Shown here: piece after piece, positions 1-8,792 of the stretch
Layout: each line of letters starts with the position of its first letter
Numbering within the stretch: the stretch's first letter is position 1
Source of the DNA: Bacteroidales bacterium
GTDB taxonomy: Bacteria > Bacteroidota > Bacteroidia > Bacteroidales > UBA932
Direction: 5' to 3'
DNA length: 64,000 bases
Assembly: GCA_024402135.1 (NCBI GenBank)
Contig: JAKSJN010000006.1
Coordinates: forward strand, 62,001 to 126,000
Notes under the pieces: model-generated
The model's database searches: none
What the model was told of the DNA's origin: nothing
The model's input: the letters and a program-made list of their open reading frames with translations, nothing else
Made by a program: the position numbers and the translations under genes

Positions 1-399
1 CTCGAAATCATCAAGACCGTCTTCTGCGGCGAAGGTATGTGGGCAGTAGAACTGAGGGACACCTCCGAGGCTATAGGATGCGTGGGGTATCTTCCTGCAT
101 CAGACTCGAACCTCGAGATAGATAGTGACCATGCCGAGGTAGGGTACTGGATCGCGAGGCCATACTGGGGCAAGGGCCTCTGTACCGAGGCCCTGAGAGC
201 TGTGGTAGACTACTGCTTCAACGTCAAAGGCTTTACGGTTCTATGGGGAGATTATTTCCCCGAAAATCCAGCATCCGGCCGTGTGATGGAAAAATGCGGG
301 TTTGTCGAAACAGGATTGGAAGTGCTCTGCCCTGGCCTGGAAATCGGTGGTGACAAACCGGTCAAAGTAATGAGGCTTGACTACGCTCTGAGCGAATGA
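1..399 (+). CDS. GNAT-family N-acetyltransferase, 5' end outside window
   Basis: This is the C-terminal part of a RimJ/RimL-like GNAT enzyme, which moves an acetyl group from acetyl-CoA to an amine; the substrate cannot be told. The frame is open from base 1, so the start lies upstream; the ATG at 37 is internal (it begins MWAVELRD, a mid-domain beta strand). The acetyl-CoA binding motif A is visible as GYWIARPYWGKGLCTEAL, followed by the typical ending ENPASGRVMEKCGFVETG. Stop is TGA at 397-399, and about 80 bases of non-coding DNA follow before the next gene. Confidence 0.85.
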   Translation, partial: LEIIKTVFCGEGMWAVELRDTSEAIGCVGYLPASDSNLEIDSDHAEVGYWIARPYWGKGLCTEALRAVVDYCFNVKGFTVLWGDYFPENPASGRVMEKCGFVETGLEVLCPGLEIGGDKPVKVMRLDYALSE

Positions 400-464
400 G
401 TCCTGTCCCCATAGTAAAGAAAGCAGATGTGGGTTGCCCATGGTAAAATAGTGAGAATATTGAC

Positions 465-472
465 TATCTTTG
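465..472 (+). promoter_or_regulatory. Bacteroidetes -7 promoter box
   Basis: TATCTTTG matches the TAnnTTTG consensus and lies 6 bases before the ATG at 479, so any leader would be extremely short. I do not see a well spaced TTG box upstream. It supports a start at 479 rather than the TTG at 470, which lies inside the box. Confidence 0.45.
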
Positions 473-478
473 CCGGGT

Positions 479-1825
479 ATGCGTTTTTTTAGATCAATAG
501 TGGAGGCAATGGTGATTGCCTGCCTTGCAATGTCTTGCGGGCAGGTGACCTTTACGGAGACCGATGCTTTTCCGGATATCTTCCCGGACTATATCGGTGT
601 GACCATTCCTGAGACAATGGCGGCTCCTGTCTTCCAGATGATTGACGGAAGAGAGTGCAAGGTGTCACAGACCGTAGAAGGTGATGTCATCTGGGTCAGT
701 GTTTCCGCGTGGCGCAAAGGAGAAAAAAGCGGAACGTCATACAAGCCATTCCCTATCTACATTTCCCACGATCCTATCGATCCTTATATCGCGTATAGAC
801 TCATCGAACCGTGCTACGAGAGCTGGCATGACATGGGTATATACCAGAGGGAACTTGCCTCATATAAGGAAAAGCCTATCGTGACCAACAGGGCGAATAA
901 TAATGGCTGCATGAACTGCCACACCTTCGCTTCCGGAGATCCTGAAAAGATGGTGTTCCACGCCAGAGGACAGGGGGGAGGCACGGTTTTCATCAATGCA
1001 AAGCCTTCGGGGACACAGGAATCGGTCAGGCTGATCAACCTCGCTCAGACAGGACCTGGAAAGCAGGGCGCATATACTGCGTGGAATCCTGATGGCCGCC
1101 ATCTGGTCTTCTCGTCAAATACAACACATCAGAGTTTCTACACATCGTCGCTCCAGCAGATCGAGGTATATGACAATGCCTCCGATATCATCATGATGGA
1201 TCTTGAGACCGATGAGATTACGGTGCCGATCGAGACTGAAGACGAACTCGAGACGTTCCCGGCATGGTCTCCGGATGGAAAGACACTATATTACTGTTCT
1301 GCCCACGATCCGGGCAATCATCCTTTCAACCGCTCCGAGGTAAGGTATCGTCTGATGTCCATGGCGTTTGAAGACGGACATTTTGCTGAGCCACAGACAG
1401 TCATTGACATAGACAGCCTTTCAGTATCCTTCCCTCGTGTATGTGGCAACAGGATTCTGTTCACGGCGTCATCGTTCGGTACATTCCCGATCTGGCATGA
1501 TGAGGCAGACATCTGGATGCTTGACCTCAGCGACGGCAGTGTCCGACCGGTAGAAGAGATCAACAGTGAGGATACGGACAGCTACCACTCGTGGTCAAGC
1601 AATGGTAAATGGGTTATTTTCTCCAGCCGAAGGATTGACGGCCGGTATACCCGACTCTTCATATCCCATTTTGAAGACGACGGAACATTTACAAAGCCTT
1701 TTCTCCTCCCGCAGAAGGATCCTAAGGAGAATCAGCTGCGACTCAAATCGTATAACATTCCAGAGTTCGTCAAGGGAGAAGTCCCGGACAGACAGGACGC
1801 TGTGGCTAAACTGTTCAGCAAATGA
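479..1825 (+). CDS. PD40/TolB-like beta-propeller lipoprotein with c-type heme motif
   Basis: A 448-residue exported protein. The N-terminus (MRFFRSIVEAM..CLAMSCGQ) is a lipoprotein-type signal with the likely lipidated Cys at residue 20. A CMNCH sequence at about residues 144-148 is a c-type heme attachment motif. Three later segments are PD40/TolB propeller blades: YTAWNPDGRHLVFSSN, FPAWSPDGKTLYYCSA and YHSWSSNGKWVIFSSR. The start at 479 is preferred over TTG 470. The gene overlaps the next one by four bases (ATGA). Role is unknown; an envelope electron-transfer or sensing function is inference from the heme motif and the TlpA-like gene downstream. Confidence 0.8.
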   Translation: MRFFRSIVEAMVIACLAMSCGQVTFTETDAFPDIFPDYIGVTIPETMAAPVFQMIDGRECKVSQTVEGDVIWVSVSAWRKGEKSGTSYKPFPIYISHDPIDPYIAYRLIEPCYESWHDMGIYQRELASYKEKPIVTNRANNNGCMNCHTFASGDPEKMVFHARGQGGGTVFINAKPSGTQESVRLINLAQTGPGKQGAYTAWNPDGRHLVFSSNTTHQSFYTSSLQQIEVYDNASDIIMMDLETDEITVPIETEDELETFPAWSPDGKTLYYCSAHDPGNHPFNRSEVRYRLMSMAFEDGHFAEPQTVIDIDSLSVSFPRVCGNRILFTASSFGTFPIWHDEADIWMLDLSDGSVRPVEEINSEDTDSYHSWSSNGKWVIFSSRRIDGRYTRLFISHFEDDGTFTKPFLLPQKDPKENQLRLKSYNIPEFVKGEVPDRQDAVAKLFSK

Positions 1826-3096
1826 AGCTTAGAAAGGACAAGATAGTCTCAATGCTGGAATCGCTTGTTTCGCCAGTCGCCATACTGTTGACAGTATGGT
1901 ATGTCACATCACGTATTCTGCGCTACACGCTTCTCATGCAGGAGCAGAAGGGCATTTTCCTCTGGACTCCGGATTATCTGAGGCAGACGTTCTCGGATCC
2001 GTGGCCGCTGACGACGCTTATCAGTGATTTCCTGGTACAATTCTACCAGAATGCCAGCGACGGAGCCTTGATCACGGCAATCATAGTCACGTCCATATAT
2101 TTCTGCGCCAGCCAGGTATTGAGGTTCTTCAAGTTCAGAAACCTTGCAGGGCTGCTTGCTTCATGCGCGAGCTGGTACGTCATTGCTCATTCCAACACTC
2201 CGCATACCGGAGTTGTGATTCTGGTTTTCTCTCTGGCTGCGTGCCTCATCAGCACATTCCTCCCATACAGGAGATCTGAAAAGGGAGGCAGCAAGGTATG
2301 GATGCTCCAGATCGTTGCGACTGCAGGATTGCTGTTCGGTACAACCTTCCTCCTTGCCAAGGACAAGGAACTCAAGGACAATGAAAAATGGTACGCTGTG
2401 GAGTATGCATCAAGAAGCCATGACTGGAATCTTGTGCTCAGGATTGCGACGATAGGCACTTGCAAGTCAGATGTTTCGTATGTTCCATACGCTCTGCTGG
2501 CGTTGAATGCGACCGGTCAGCTTGGTGAAAAGATGATGGATTATCCAGTCAGTGGACCGGAAAGTCTTGGCGAGGATGGCACTGAATCCTGGAGCAATTA
2601 TTCACTCAACAGCCTGATCTATGAAGTGACTGGTTGCCCGAATGAGGCGATTCACATGACGTATCAGTATGGTGCTGCCATGCCGCATGCGACCAGTTTC
2701 GGCGCTCTCAGGCAGATGATCAGGCTCCAGACTGAGAATGAAGACTTCACATTAGCCAGAAAATATGCGGAAATTCTCATGCGCAGCCCTCGCAACAGGC
2801 AGATTGCAGAGAACGCCATGAAGACGATTGCCAGGATGGAAGCTGAATCCACGGGAGAGCCGATGAGCAATGTCAGCAGGGTTGAGGACAGCATGATCTC
2901 GAACAATCCGGTTTACAACATGAGCTCTATCATAAGCAACTGCCGCAACTCCACTGCAGCGGCAGGAGACAGGCTCCTTGCCCATCTTCTTCTTTCCGGC
3001 AAGCATGCGGAATTCTGCAGCACTCTTGAACACGTCTACGATACAGGCAATCCTGAGCGTCTGCCCAAGTATTTCAGGCTCTTATATCTTCAGTAA
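1822..3096 (+). CDS. Multi-span membrane protein with C-terminal helical domain (possibly DUF6057)
   Basis: A 424-residue protein that begins inside the stop of the preceding propeller gene. Hydrophobic spans are visible near residues 12-35, 88-108, 112-140 and 165-180. The C-terminal half is soluble, with alternating short helices that resemble tetratricopeptide packing (for example around 285-335, LARKYAEILMRSPRNRQIAENA). The architecture recalls Bacteroidales proteins annotated DUF6057, which from memory also sit beside TolB-like genes, but I cannot confirm this without a profile search. Coupling to the heme propeller protein suggests a shared envelope process. No catalytic motif is seen. 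Confidence 0.7.
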   Translation: MKLRKDKIVSMLESLVSPVAILLTVWYVTSRILRYTLLMQEQKGIFLWTPDYLRQTFSDPWPLTTLISDFLVQFYQNASDGALITAIIVTSIYFCASQVLRFFKFRNLAGLLASCASWYVIAHSNTPHTGVVILVFSLAACLISTFLPYRRSEKGGSKVWMLQIVATAGLLFGTTFLLAKDKELKDNEKWYAVEYASRSHDWNLVLRIATIGTCKSDVSYVPYALLALNATGQLGEKMMDYPVSGPESLGEDGTESWSNYSLNSLIYEVTGCPNEAIHMTYQYGAAMPHATSFGALRQMIRLQTENEDFTLARKYAEILMRSPRNRQIAENAMKTIARMEAESTGEPMSNVSRVEDSMISNNPVYNMSSIISNCRNSTAAAGDRLLAHLLLSGKHAEFCSTLEHVYDTGNPERLPKYFRLLYLQ

Positions 3097-3129
3097 ACTC
3101 GTTTGAAACGATAATTAATAAAAACAGAT

Positions 3130-4161
3130 ATGAAAAAGATCGTCCTTTTTTCGGCAGTGGCAGCTGCATTCGCTGCCGTTGCATGTTCAAGCAACAATGA
3201 ACTGGTAATCAACGGAAACATCGATAGCGGAGCGGAAAACGCTTACGTCGTGGCAGATGGCGATACACTCGCAACTGTCCCTGTTGTGGATGGAAGCTTC
3301 AGTGTCAAGGTCCCTCTCAGCGAGACCATGGCTGTAATCTATGTCCGCGATCTTCCTGGAACTTCTTTCGCTACCGTCATAGCTGAACCGGGAACTGTAA
3401 ACTACGTCAAGAACGGAAATGCTGTCAAGGTTACCGGCACCCCTGTGAATGACATCTACCAGGAGTACCGTGACAAGATGAACGAGTTCAACGATGCATA
3501 CCGTGCAGCAGAGACCAGGGAGGCAAAGAATGCAATAGCAGCAGAGGCTGATGAACTCGACAAGAAGCTTTACGAGGACAACCTTGACAACTATCTTTCT
3601 GTCATCCAGCTCCAGTCCATGCAGTATGACATGGATGGCTATGCACTTGAGGAAGCTCTTGCAAAGGTCAATCCCAAGTTCGCTGCTACCAAGGTCGTGA
3701 CCAATCTTCGTGACAGGGCAGAGATTCTCAAGAAGAGTGCTGTCGGTCAGCCATATCTTGAGATCAACCTTCCCGACGCCGAAGGCAATGCACTTCCTCT
3801 TTCAAGCGTAGTTGGAGAAGGCAAGTGGGTGCTCCTTGATTTCTGGGCTTCATGGTGTGGTCCATGCATGGGTGAGGTCCCTTACCTCGTAAGTGCATAT
3901 GGCGAGTATCATCCTAAGGGATTCGAAATCTATGGCGTTTCTCTCGACAGGGACAGGGAACCATGGCTCAAGACCATCGAGGATAACAAGATGAACTGGA
4001 TCCACGTAAGCGATATCAAGATGTGGCAGTGCGAGGCTGCTGCAACATATGGAGTGAATGCGATCCCGGCCAACTTCCTCATCGGTCCGGATGGAAAGAT
4101 CGCCGCGAGGAATCTCCGTGGTGAGGCGCTTGCTGCAAAGCTCAGCGAAATCTTTGACTAG
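3130..4161 (+). CDS. TlpA-like thioredoxin lipoprotein with DUF4369-type N-terminus
   Basis: A 343-residue thiol-disulfide oxidoreductase. The signal MKKIVLFSAVAAAFAAVACSS ends in a lipobox with Cys at residue 19. Residues ~25-120 have the beta-rich look of the DUF4369 domain found in Bacteroidetes TlpA proteins; residues ~120-200 form a charged helical linker; the thioredoxin domain follows with the active site FWASWCGPC near residues 238-246 and the cis-Pro region NAIPANFLIGPDG. Such proteins keep extracytoplasmic cysteines reduced, often in cytochrome c maturation, which fits the CxxCH lipoprotein two genes upstream. Confidence 0.9.
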   Translation: MKKIVLFSAVAAAFAAVACSSNNELVINGNIDSGAENAYVVADGDTLATVPVVDGSFSVKVPLSETMAVIYVRDLPGTSFATVIAEPGTVNYVKNGNAVKVTGTPVNDIYQEYRDKMNEFNDAYRAAETREAKNAIAAEADELDKKLYEDNLDNYLSVIQLQSMQYDMDGYALEEALAKVNPKFAATKVVTNLRDRAEILKKSAVGQPYLEINLPDAEGNALPLSSVVGEGKWVLLDFWASWCGPCMGEVPYLVSAYGEYHPKGFEIYGVSLDRDREPWLKTIEDNKMNWIHVSDIKMWQCEAAATYGVNAIPANFLIGPDGKIAARNLRGEALAAKLSEIFD

Positions 4162-4182
4162 CAATACGTAAAGGGTGGGTCG

Positions 4183-5307
4183 ATGAAGATAATAGTAGCG
4201 CTGACGGTCCTTGTTCTTTCTGCTGTTTCAGCCTGGGGACAGCGGATTGGCTGGTCACTTGATTTCCAGTACTATTTCGACAACCGTGAATTCGACCTTG
4301 GTGACGAGGCATTCACAGAGTCTATGACCCTTCATGCGGCCAGAATCACTCCATATCTTACAATCGACCTCGGGAACAGCTCGTTCAGGAGGATAGGCCG
4401 GACAGCCAGCCACCGGCTTGCCGCCGGCATCGACCTTTACAAGGATATGGGAAGCGGTGCGAAGAACATCGACCTCTTTGACGAGATATCCTTCTTCTAT
4501 GAATACAATAAGTCCGGGAGAAAAGGACGGAACTTCTCGATGGCGGCAGGTATCCTCCCGAGAACCCTGACCGAAGGCTATTACTCGCGTCTCATCTTCT
4601 CCGATGCGACACGCTTCCTGGACCATAATGTCGAGGGCCTGCTGCTGAAGTACAGGACCCGCAGTTTCTTTACGGAGCTATGGTGTGACTGGATGGGGCA
4701 GTATGGCTACGACAGGCGGGAGCGCTTCCAGGTCAATACGGCTGGCAAGTGGGATCTCGGTCATGTCATCTCTGCCGGCTGGAATGCCAGCCTGTATCAC
4801 TTCGCCGGTTCCGAACTGGAACATTACGTGGTAGATAATTTCCTGGCCAATGCATATCTGAAGTCCGATCTGGCTTATATGACGGACATGCAGGTGTTCA
4901 GCATAAAGGTCGGTGCCCTTGCCGGCTATCAGCGAGACCGGAGGGAGAAAGCGTTCGACGTGCCTGTGGCGTTTGAGAATGTCACTGAACTCCGCAAGTG
5001 GAATCTGGGTGCCGAGAACACCTTCGTCTATTCTCCTGACATGATGGTCAACTACGACCTGCTCGGATCGGATCTGTATTTCGGGTCTCCGTTCTACCAT
5101 ACTGGAACGGATGAGTTCCGTCCATATGACAGGCTCGAAATATACTGGCAGCCAAGGATGGGAGAGAACGTGCATGCGCGTCTTTCCGCAGTATGTCATT
5201 TTGCAGATGGTGAGTCCAGCCATTTCACCTATCAGGGAATGCAGCAGAGATTCTCACTGATCGTTGATATCAGGCCGTTGAACCGCAGGCCGCTGAGAAA
5301 TCTATGA
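4183..5307 (+). CDS. Secreted beta-rich protein, probable outer-membrane barrel
   Basis: A 374-residue protein with a clear signal peptide (MKIIVALTVLVLSAVSAWGQ, cleavage after Ala-Trp-Gly or just after Gln). The mature part is rich in alternating aromatic and polar residues typical of outer-membrane beta strands (for example FFTELWCDWMGQYGYDRRERF). It does not end in the classical C-terminal Phe, ending instead in PLRNL. I do not recognise a named family. It lies 21 bases after the TlpA-like gene and overlaps the next small gene by four bases (ATGA), so it is probably part of the same transcription unit. Confidence 0.7.
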   Translation: MKIIVALTVLVLSAVSAWGQRIGWSLDFQYYFDNREFDLGDEAFTESMTLHAARITPYLTIDLGNSSFRRIGRTASHRLAAGIDLYKDMGSGAKNIDLFDEISFFYEYNKSGRKGRNFSMAAGILPRTLTEGYYSRLIFSDATRFLDHNVEGLLLKYRTRSFFTELWCDWMGQYGYDRRERFQVNTAGKWDLGHVISAGWNASLYHFAGSELEHYVVDNFLANAYLKSDLAYMTDMQVFSIKVGALAGYQRDRREKAFDVPVAFENVTELRKWNLGAENTFVYSPDMMVNYDLLGSDLYFGSPFYHTGTDEFRPYDRLEIYWQPRMGENVHARLSAVCHFADGESSHFTYQGMQQRFSLIVDIRPLNRRPLRNL

Positions 5308-5555
5308 TTGACCGCAACAGGGTTGAACAGGCATATTGTTTCTTTCACCAGAAGTGGAAGGTCTATTCAGGCAAGTCGAGCGAAACACAGCGAGACGACA
5401 TCGAGTATGCCATTTCATCATATGTCGATGTGATGGATACGGATCTGTACGCCCACCTGTCCGGGGGAAATCCTTCATTTCTCCGTGAGCATGTGAGTTT
5501 TACCGAAGACATCGTCCATGCCCTGGAAATGATGGGAAATCTTCTCCGGCAGTGA
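5304..5555 (+). CDS. Small soluble protein of unknown function (83 aa)
   Basis: The ATG at 5304 overlaps the stop of the upstream barrel-like gene (ATGA), which is the main reason to accept this ORF. The 83-residue product is acidic, has no signal peptide or membrane span, and is predicted by eye to be mostly helical (RDDIEYAISSYVDVM, TEDIVHALEMMGNLLRQ). No family recognised. It is the last gene of the 0.5-5.6 kb plus-strand cluster and converges on the BNR-repeat gene 17 bases later; no terminator hairpin is evident between them. Confidence 0.6.
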   Translation: MIDRNRVEQAYCFFHQKWKVYSGKSSETQRDDIEYAISSYVDVMDTDLYAHLSGGNPSFLREHVSFTEDIVHALEMMGNLLRQ

Positions 5556-5572
5556 TCGATATCCTGTATTGA

Positions 5573-6652
5573 TTACCGGATCTGGATCCTGCCTATGTGA
5601 CCATGGCTGCCGGCACCCCAAACTATGTCGTCGGCAGAGCTGAGGGCATGGTAGCCTTTGACACCTTCCGGGAGACTGGCGGTAATATCTTCCCATGAGT
5701 AACCGCCGTCCTTGCTGAATGAGATTCCGTCTGAACCGCTTGCAACATAGTACGCGCCGGACTGCTTTTTCCGGACTGTTCTGTCTGCGTTGACCGGAGC
5801 AACGGCTGATACGAATCCATGGATTCCTTCTTCGCAGAGCTGCCAGCTTCTTCCGCTGTCTATTGTCCTTGCAAGCACGCCGGTCTTGTTGCTGACATAT
5901 TCATAGTTGCCTCCGTAGAGGAATCCTCTCTCTTCATCAGACATCCAGACTCCATAGCATCCGTCACAGCCATTGTCAGCCCCCTTTGTTATAGGCGTAG
6001 GGATGGTTGACCATTGCTTTCCATCGCCTATATGGACCTCCGAACTGCTTGCTGCGATAAGAATACGTGATGAAGGGGTCATCGTGACGCATGTGTTTGA
6101 AGCAGCGAACATTCCGCCGGCATTCTCCGGACCTTGGATTTCTGTCCATGAATGGCCTCCGTCATCGGTGGTTATGACGAAGATATGCCCGTCAAGAGGA
6201 TCTCCTACAGCGACTCCGTTCAAATCGTCCGAGAAACTGACACTGTCGATGAACATGCCCTGAGCAGGGTTGTAATAAACCTGATACCAGCTTTTGCCAC
6301 CATCATCAGTCCTGTAACCGATGGCAGGGGAGTCTATGGTGAAGACCAGGGCAGTGCTGGCGTCCCAGGCCATAAGGCTGCGGAACTCGGTCTTCAGTGA
6401 ATCGCCGACCGTGAATACGTCCCAGCTCTCGCCTCCGTCCAGTGTCCTTGCAACTGTATTGGCCGAACCGGCTGCCCAGACTGTGTTCTCATCGATGGCT
6501 TTGATGGCCCTGAAAGTGGCTGTCGCTGGTGTGTCTGCGGATTCTATCACCGGCGTCAGGTGCTTTTCTGCAGGATTGCTGTTGAATGCCTTTACGAAAA
6601 CGAACAGGGCAAATGCGGCGTACGCCAGGGTCATGTAATGGGATGGTTTCAT
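5573..6652 (-). CDS. Ycf48/HCF136-like BNR-repeat (sialidase-fold) exported protein
   Basis: A 359-residue protein with an N-terminal signal anchor (AYAAFALFVFVKAF at residues ~10-23). At least five Asp-box/BNR motifs are visible: TLDGGESW, TDDGGKSW, TDDGGHSW, TIDSGRSW and SKDGGYSW, spaced through the whole length, so it forms a propeller like the photosystem II assembly factor Ycf48. In non-photosynthetic bacteria such proteins are often loosely labelled oxidoreductase; no redox motif is seen here, so the role is unknown. It is transcribed divergently from the epimerase gene. Confidence 0.85.
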   Translation of the reverse strand: MKPSHYMTLAYAAFALFVFVKAFNSNPAEKHLTPVIESADTPATATFRAIKAIDENTVWAAGSANTVARTLDGGESWDVFTVGDSLKTEFRSLMAWDASTALVFTIDSPAIGYRTDDGGKSWYQVYYNPAQGMFIDSVSFSDDLNGVAVGDPLDGHIFVITTDDGGHSWTEIQGPENAGGMFAASNTCVTMTPSSRILIAASSSEVHIGDGKQWSTIPTPITKGADNGCDGCYGVWMSDEERGFLYGGNYEYVSNKTGVLARTIDSGRSWQLCEEGIHGFVSAVAPVNADRTVRKKQSGAYYVASGSDGISFSKDGGYSWEDITASLPEGVKGYHALSSADDIVWGAGSHGHIGRIQIR

Positions 6653-6673
6653 GGCTGTTTCTTTCTGTGCGCA

Positions 6674-6681
6674 AATTTAAG
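6674..6681 (-). promoter_or_regulatory. -7 promoter box for the BNR-repeat gene
   Basis: Read on the minus strand the sequence is TAAATTTG, an exact TAnnTTTG match, 21 bases before the ATG at 6652. A well spaced upstream TTG box is not evident. Confidence 0.4.
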
Positions 6682-6737
6682 AAGCTGTTTTGAAATATTG
6701 CTGATGAGCAAGAAGTAATTACCTGAAGTAAAAAGCG

Positions 6738-6745
6738 TACATTTG
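6738..6745 (+). promoter_or_regulatory. -7 promoter box for the epimerase-zupT pair
   Basis: TACATTTG matches TAnnTTTG. It ends one base before an ATG at 6747, which could not be translated efficiently from this promoter; this argues for the second ATG at 6771. Confidence 0.45.
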
Positions 6746-6770
6746 CATGAAACCAGCAAGAAACGCAATC

Positions 6771-7418
6771 ATGAAAGTAATAGTAACAGGAACAACCGGA
6801 TATGTAGGTGAAGGAATCATGCACGCCTGTCTCGATGACGCCAGGATAGAGAAGGTCCTCAGCGTGAGCCGCAGACCGCTTGGCTACTCGCATTCCAAGC
6901 TTGAGGAATATATTGTTCCAGACTTCATGACGCTGCAGCCAGGAGATCCTAAGCTTCAGGGCTATGACGCAGTCTATTTCTGTGCCGGTATCAGCAGTGT
7001 GGGCATCTCTATGGATGAGTACAAGGTCATCTGCGAGGACATACCAGTCCATTTCGCGGAGGTCGTGGGTCCGAAGGACAGAATGGTGATCACTTATGTG
7101 AGCGGCATGGGAACCTCGGACTATAACCCGCAGAAGTGGTCGCGTATCAAGACGCGCACCGAGCATGCTATTATGACAATGGGATTCCGTGGGGCATACG
7201 GGTTCAGGGTCGCCCTGATGTATCCGCATGAGCGTCAGCAGTTCCGCCAGGAGTTCCAGGCCGCTACAAGGAAAGCCTACCGCGTCAGCCGTTTCCTTGG
7301 CCTGGCAAATACCATCACTGAGGTCGCGCAGGCAATGATTGCGCTGACAGAAAAACCTGTTTCAAAGAAATACATAGGCGTCCGTGACGTCAGGAAACTA
7401 TCATCGGATAAGATATGA
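6771..7418 (+). CDS. NAD(P)-binding Rossmann epimerase/dehydratase-like protein
   Basis: A 215-residue atypical short-chain dehydrogenase/NAD-dependent epimerase family member. The nucleotide-binding glycine motif is at the very N-terminus (MKVIVTGTTGYVGEG), which together with the -7 box at 6738-6745 decides the start at 6771 over the in-frame ATG at 6747. The family usually carries the Rossmann fold with a small substrate domain; here the substrate part is short, as in YbjT-like proteins, and the usual YxxxK catalytic pair is not obvious. It overlaps the following zinc transporter by four bases (ATGA). Substrate unknown. Confidence 0.8.
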   Translation: MKVIVTGTTGYVGEGIMHACLDDARIEKVLSVSRRPLGYSHSKLEEYIVPDFMTLQPGDPKLQGYDAVYFCAGISSVGISMDEYKVICEDIPVHFAEVVGPKDRMVITYVSGMGTSDYNPQKWSRIKTRTEHAIMTMGFRGAYGFRVALMYPHERQQFRQEFQAATRKAYRVSRFLGLANTITEVAQAMIALTEKPVSKKYIGVRDVRKLSSDKI

Positions 7419-8167
7419 CACAAATTTGGATCAGTGCTGCAGGCCTAAGTCTTGCAACGGTAATAGGCTCGATCATAGGCTTCGGAATCAAGGAAGTCCC
7501 GCATAGATGGTATGACACGATATTGGGTTTCTGCGCCGGAATCATGCTGGCTGCATCAACTGTCGGACTGATACTTCCTGCCGCAGAATCGGCCGGTCTT
7601 GGCCGATGGTGGCTGATACTTGCTGGAGTGGTGCTTGGTATGCTGTTCCTTAATCTGCTTGACATGGTCACGCCCCATCTCCATAAACTTACAGGTCTGG
7701 ATGAGGAAACCCACAGGAACAATGCGTCGATCAATCATATCCTGCTGTTCGTTATGGCGATAGCCCTTCACAAGCTTCCTGAGGGTATGGCTGCCGGTGT
7801 CGGATTCAACTCAACCGAGACTTCGGATGCCTGGGCGGTCACTCTTGGCATAGCAATCCAGAATATTCCAGAGGGCATGGTTGTAATTGCACCGTTACTT
7901 CTTGCAGGGGTAAGCAAGCTGAGGACTTTCATCATCTCGCTGTCCATAGCACTTCTTGAGGTGGTCGGCGTCTGGATAGGCTACGGCATCGGTTCCATCT
8001 CCGAGGTGCTGCTTCCTGTCATGCTGGCGTTTGCCGGTGGTGCGATGCTCTATGTTGTAAGTGACGAGATGATTCCGGAGACCCATGCCCACGGTTACCA
8101 GAAGATGGCAACATACTCGTTGATCCTAGGATTCGTTTCACTTGTTTTCCTGGACATGGCGTTCTAG
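7415..8167 (+). CDS. ZIP-family metal transporter (ZupT-like)
   Basis: A 250-residue integral membrane protein with about eight hydrophobic spans. The two ZIP metal-site motifs are present: HKLPEGMAAGVGF near residue 120 and QNIPEGMVV near residue 150, giving His and Glu ligands in helices 4 and 5. The family imports zinc and other divalent cations down their gradient through the inner membrane. The gene starts inside the stop of the epimerase gene, so both are co-transcribed, and ends before a strong bidirectional terminator. Confidence 0.93.
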   Translation: MTQIWISAAGLSLATVIGSIIGFGIKEVPHRWYDTILGFCAGIMLAASTVGLILPAAESAGLGRWWLILAGVVLGMLFLNLLDMVTPHLHKLTGLDEETHRNNASINHILLFVMAIALHKLPEGMAAGVGFNSTETSDAWAVTLGIAIQNIPEGMVVIAPLLLAGVSKLRTFIISLSIALLEVVGVWIGYGIGSISEVLLPVMLAFAGGAMLYVVSDEMIPETHAHGYQKMATYSLILGFVSLVFLDMAF

Positions 8168-8181
8168 GCACAGGAAAAAAT

Positions 8182-8205
8182 AAGCCTCCGGAGAACCGGA
8201 GGCTT
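8182..8205. terminator. Bidirectional intrinsic terminator
   Basis: A perfect 10-bp stem (AAGCCTCCGG with CCGGAGGCTT) closes an AGAA loop. A-rich sequence lies on the left and T-rich sequence on the right, so it can stop both the zupT transcript and the convergent Spy-like gene. Confidence 0.85.
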
Positions 8206-8231
8206 TCGCTTTTATTATCGGGGTCTCTCTA

Positions 8232-8591
8232 CTAGAAGCCGCCGCCGAACTGCTCGCGCATCTTCTTCTGCTCCTCAGCGTACTTCTTGTACTGGTCTGC
8301 AGTAAGAATCTTCTTGATCTGCTCGTCCTGCTTCTTCATGTTCTCCTCCATCTTGCTCATGTCTGGCATGCCGCCACCTTCGAACATCTTCATCATCTCT
8401 TCAGACTGCTTCTTGAAGAGATCGAGTAGCTTTGCAGCCTGGTCCTTGTCGATTTTGAGAGACTCTTTCATCTGGTCAACTCTCATCTGTGCCATCTGTG
8501 CAGGATCGAAATTGAAATCCTGTGCACTTGCCTTAGGAGCAGCTACGAACATCATAACTGCAGCCATGATTGCAAAAAAGAAACGTTTCAT
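8232..8591 (-). CDS. Spy/CpxP-like small periplasmic protein
   Basis: A 119-residue protein with a cleavable signal peptide (MKRFFFAIMAAVMMFVAAPKASAQ). The mature part is almost entirely helical, rich in Met, Lys and Glu, with an LTxxQ-type motif (ILTADQYKKYAEEQKKM) near the end, as in the Spy/CpxP/DUF4890 group of ATP-independent periplasmic chaperones and stress proteins. It is a single-gene unit, with a shared terminator at its 3' end and a 200-base intergenic region upstream. Confidence 0.8.
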   Translation of the reverse strand: MKRFFFAIMAAVMMFVAAPKASAQDFNFDPAQMAQMRVDQMKESLKIDKDQAAKLLDLFKKQSEEMMKMFEGGGMPDMSKMEENMKKQDEQIKKILTADQYKKYAEEQKKMREQFGGGF

Positions 8592-8764
8592 AATTAGTTG
8601 ATTAGTATAAAAATGTTGTTAGTAGCCACGGATTTGAAAATTGTCCGCGGATAGTGATAATTTGTAACATAAATTGTGCCATTCGGTGCATTTTGCCGGT
8701 GAAAATAATCATAATGTGTTGATCCATCGCTGTTCCTATTCAGTGGAATAAAGTGAAAAATTGT

Positions 8765-8772
8765 TATATTTG
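8765..8772 (+). promoter_or_regulatory. -7 promoter box for cysE
   Basis: TATATTTG is an exact TAnnTTTG match 20 bases before the cysE ATG. No correctly spaced TTG is seen. The rest of the 8592-8792 intergenic region is AT-rich and shows nothing else I can support. Confidence 0.5.
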
Positions 8773-8792
8773 AGGAATAATACTTCCCCTAT

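Noticed and set aside
6489..7229. A 246-codon minus-strand open frame spanning the BNR and epimerase genes
   Set aside because: Composition is unlike a protein (His/Ser/Arg-rich) and it crosses the divergent promoter region; both real genes explain the DNA.
8592..8792. The 200-base intergenic region checked for a tRNA, small RNA or riboswitch before cysE
   Set aside because: No cloverleaf or convincing conserved structure is seen; only the -7 box and a weak imperfect stem near 8625-8650.
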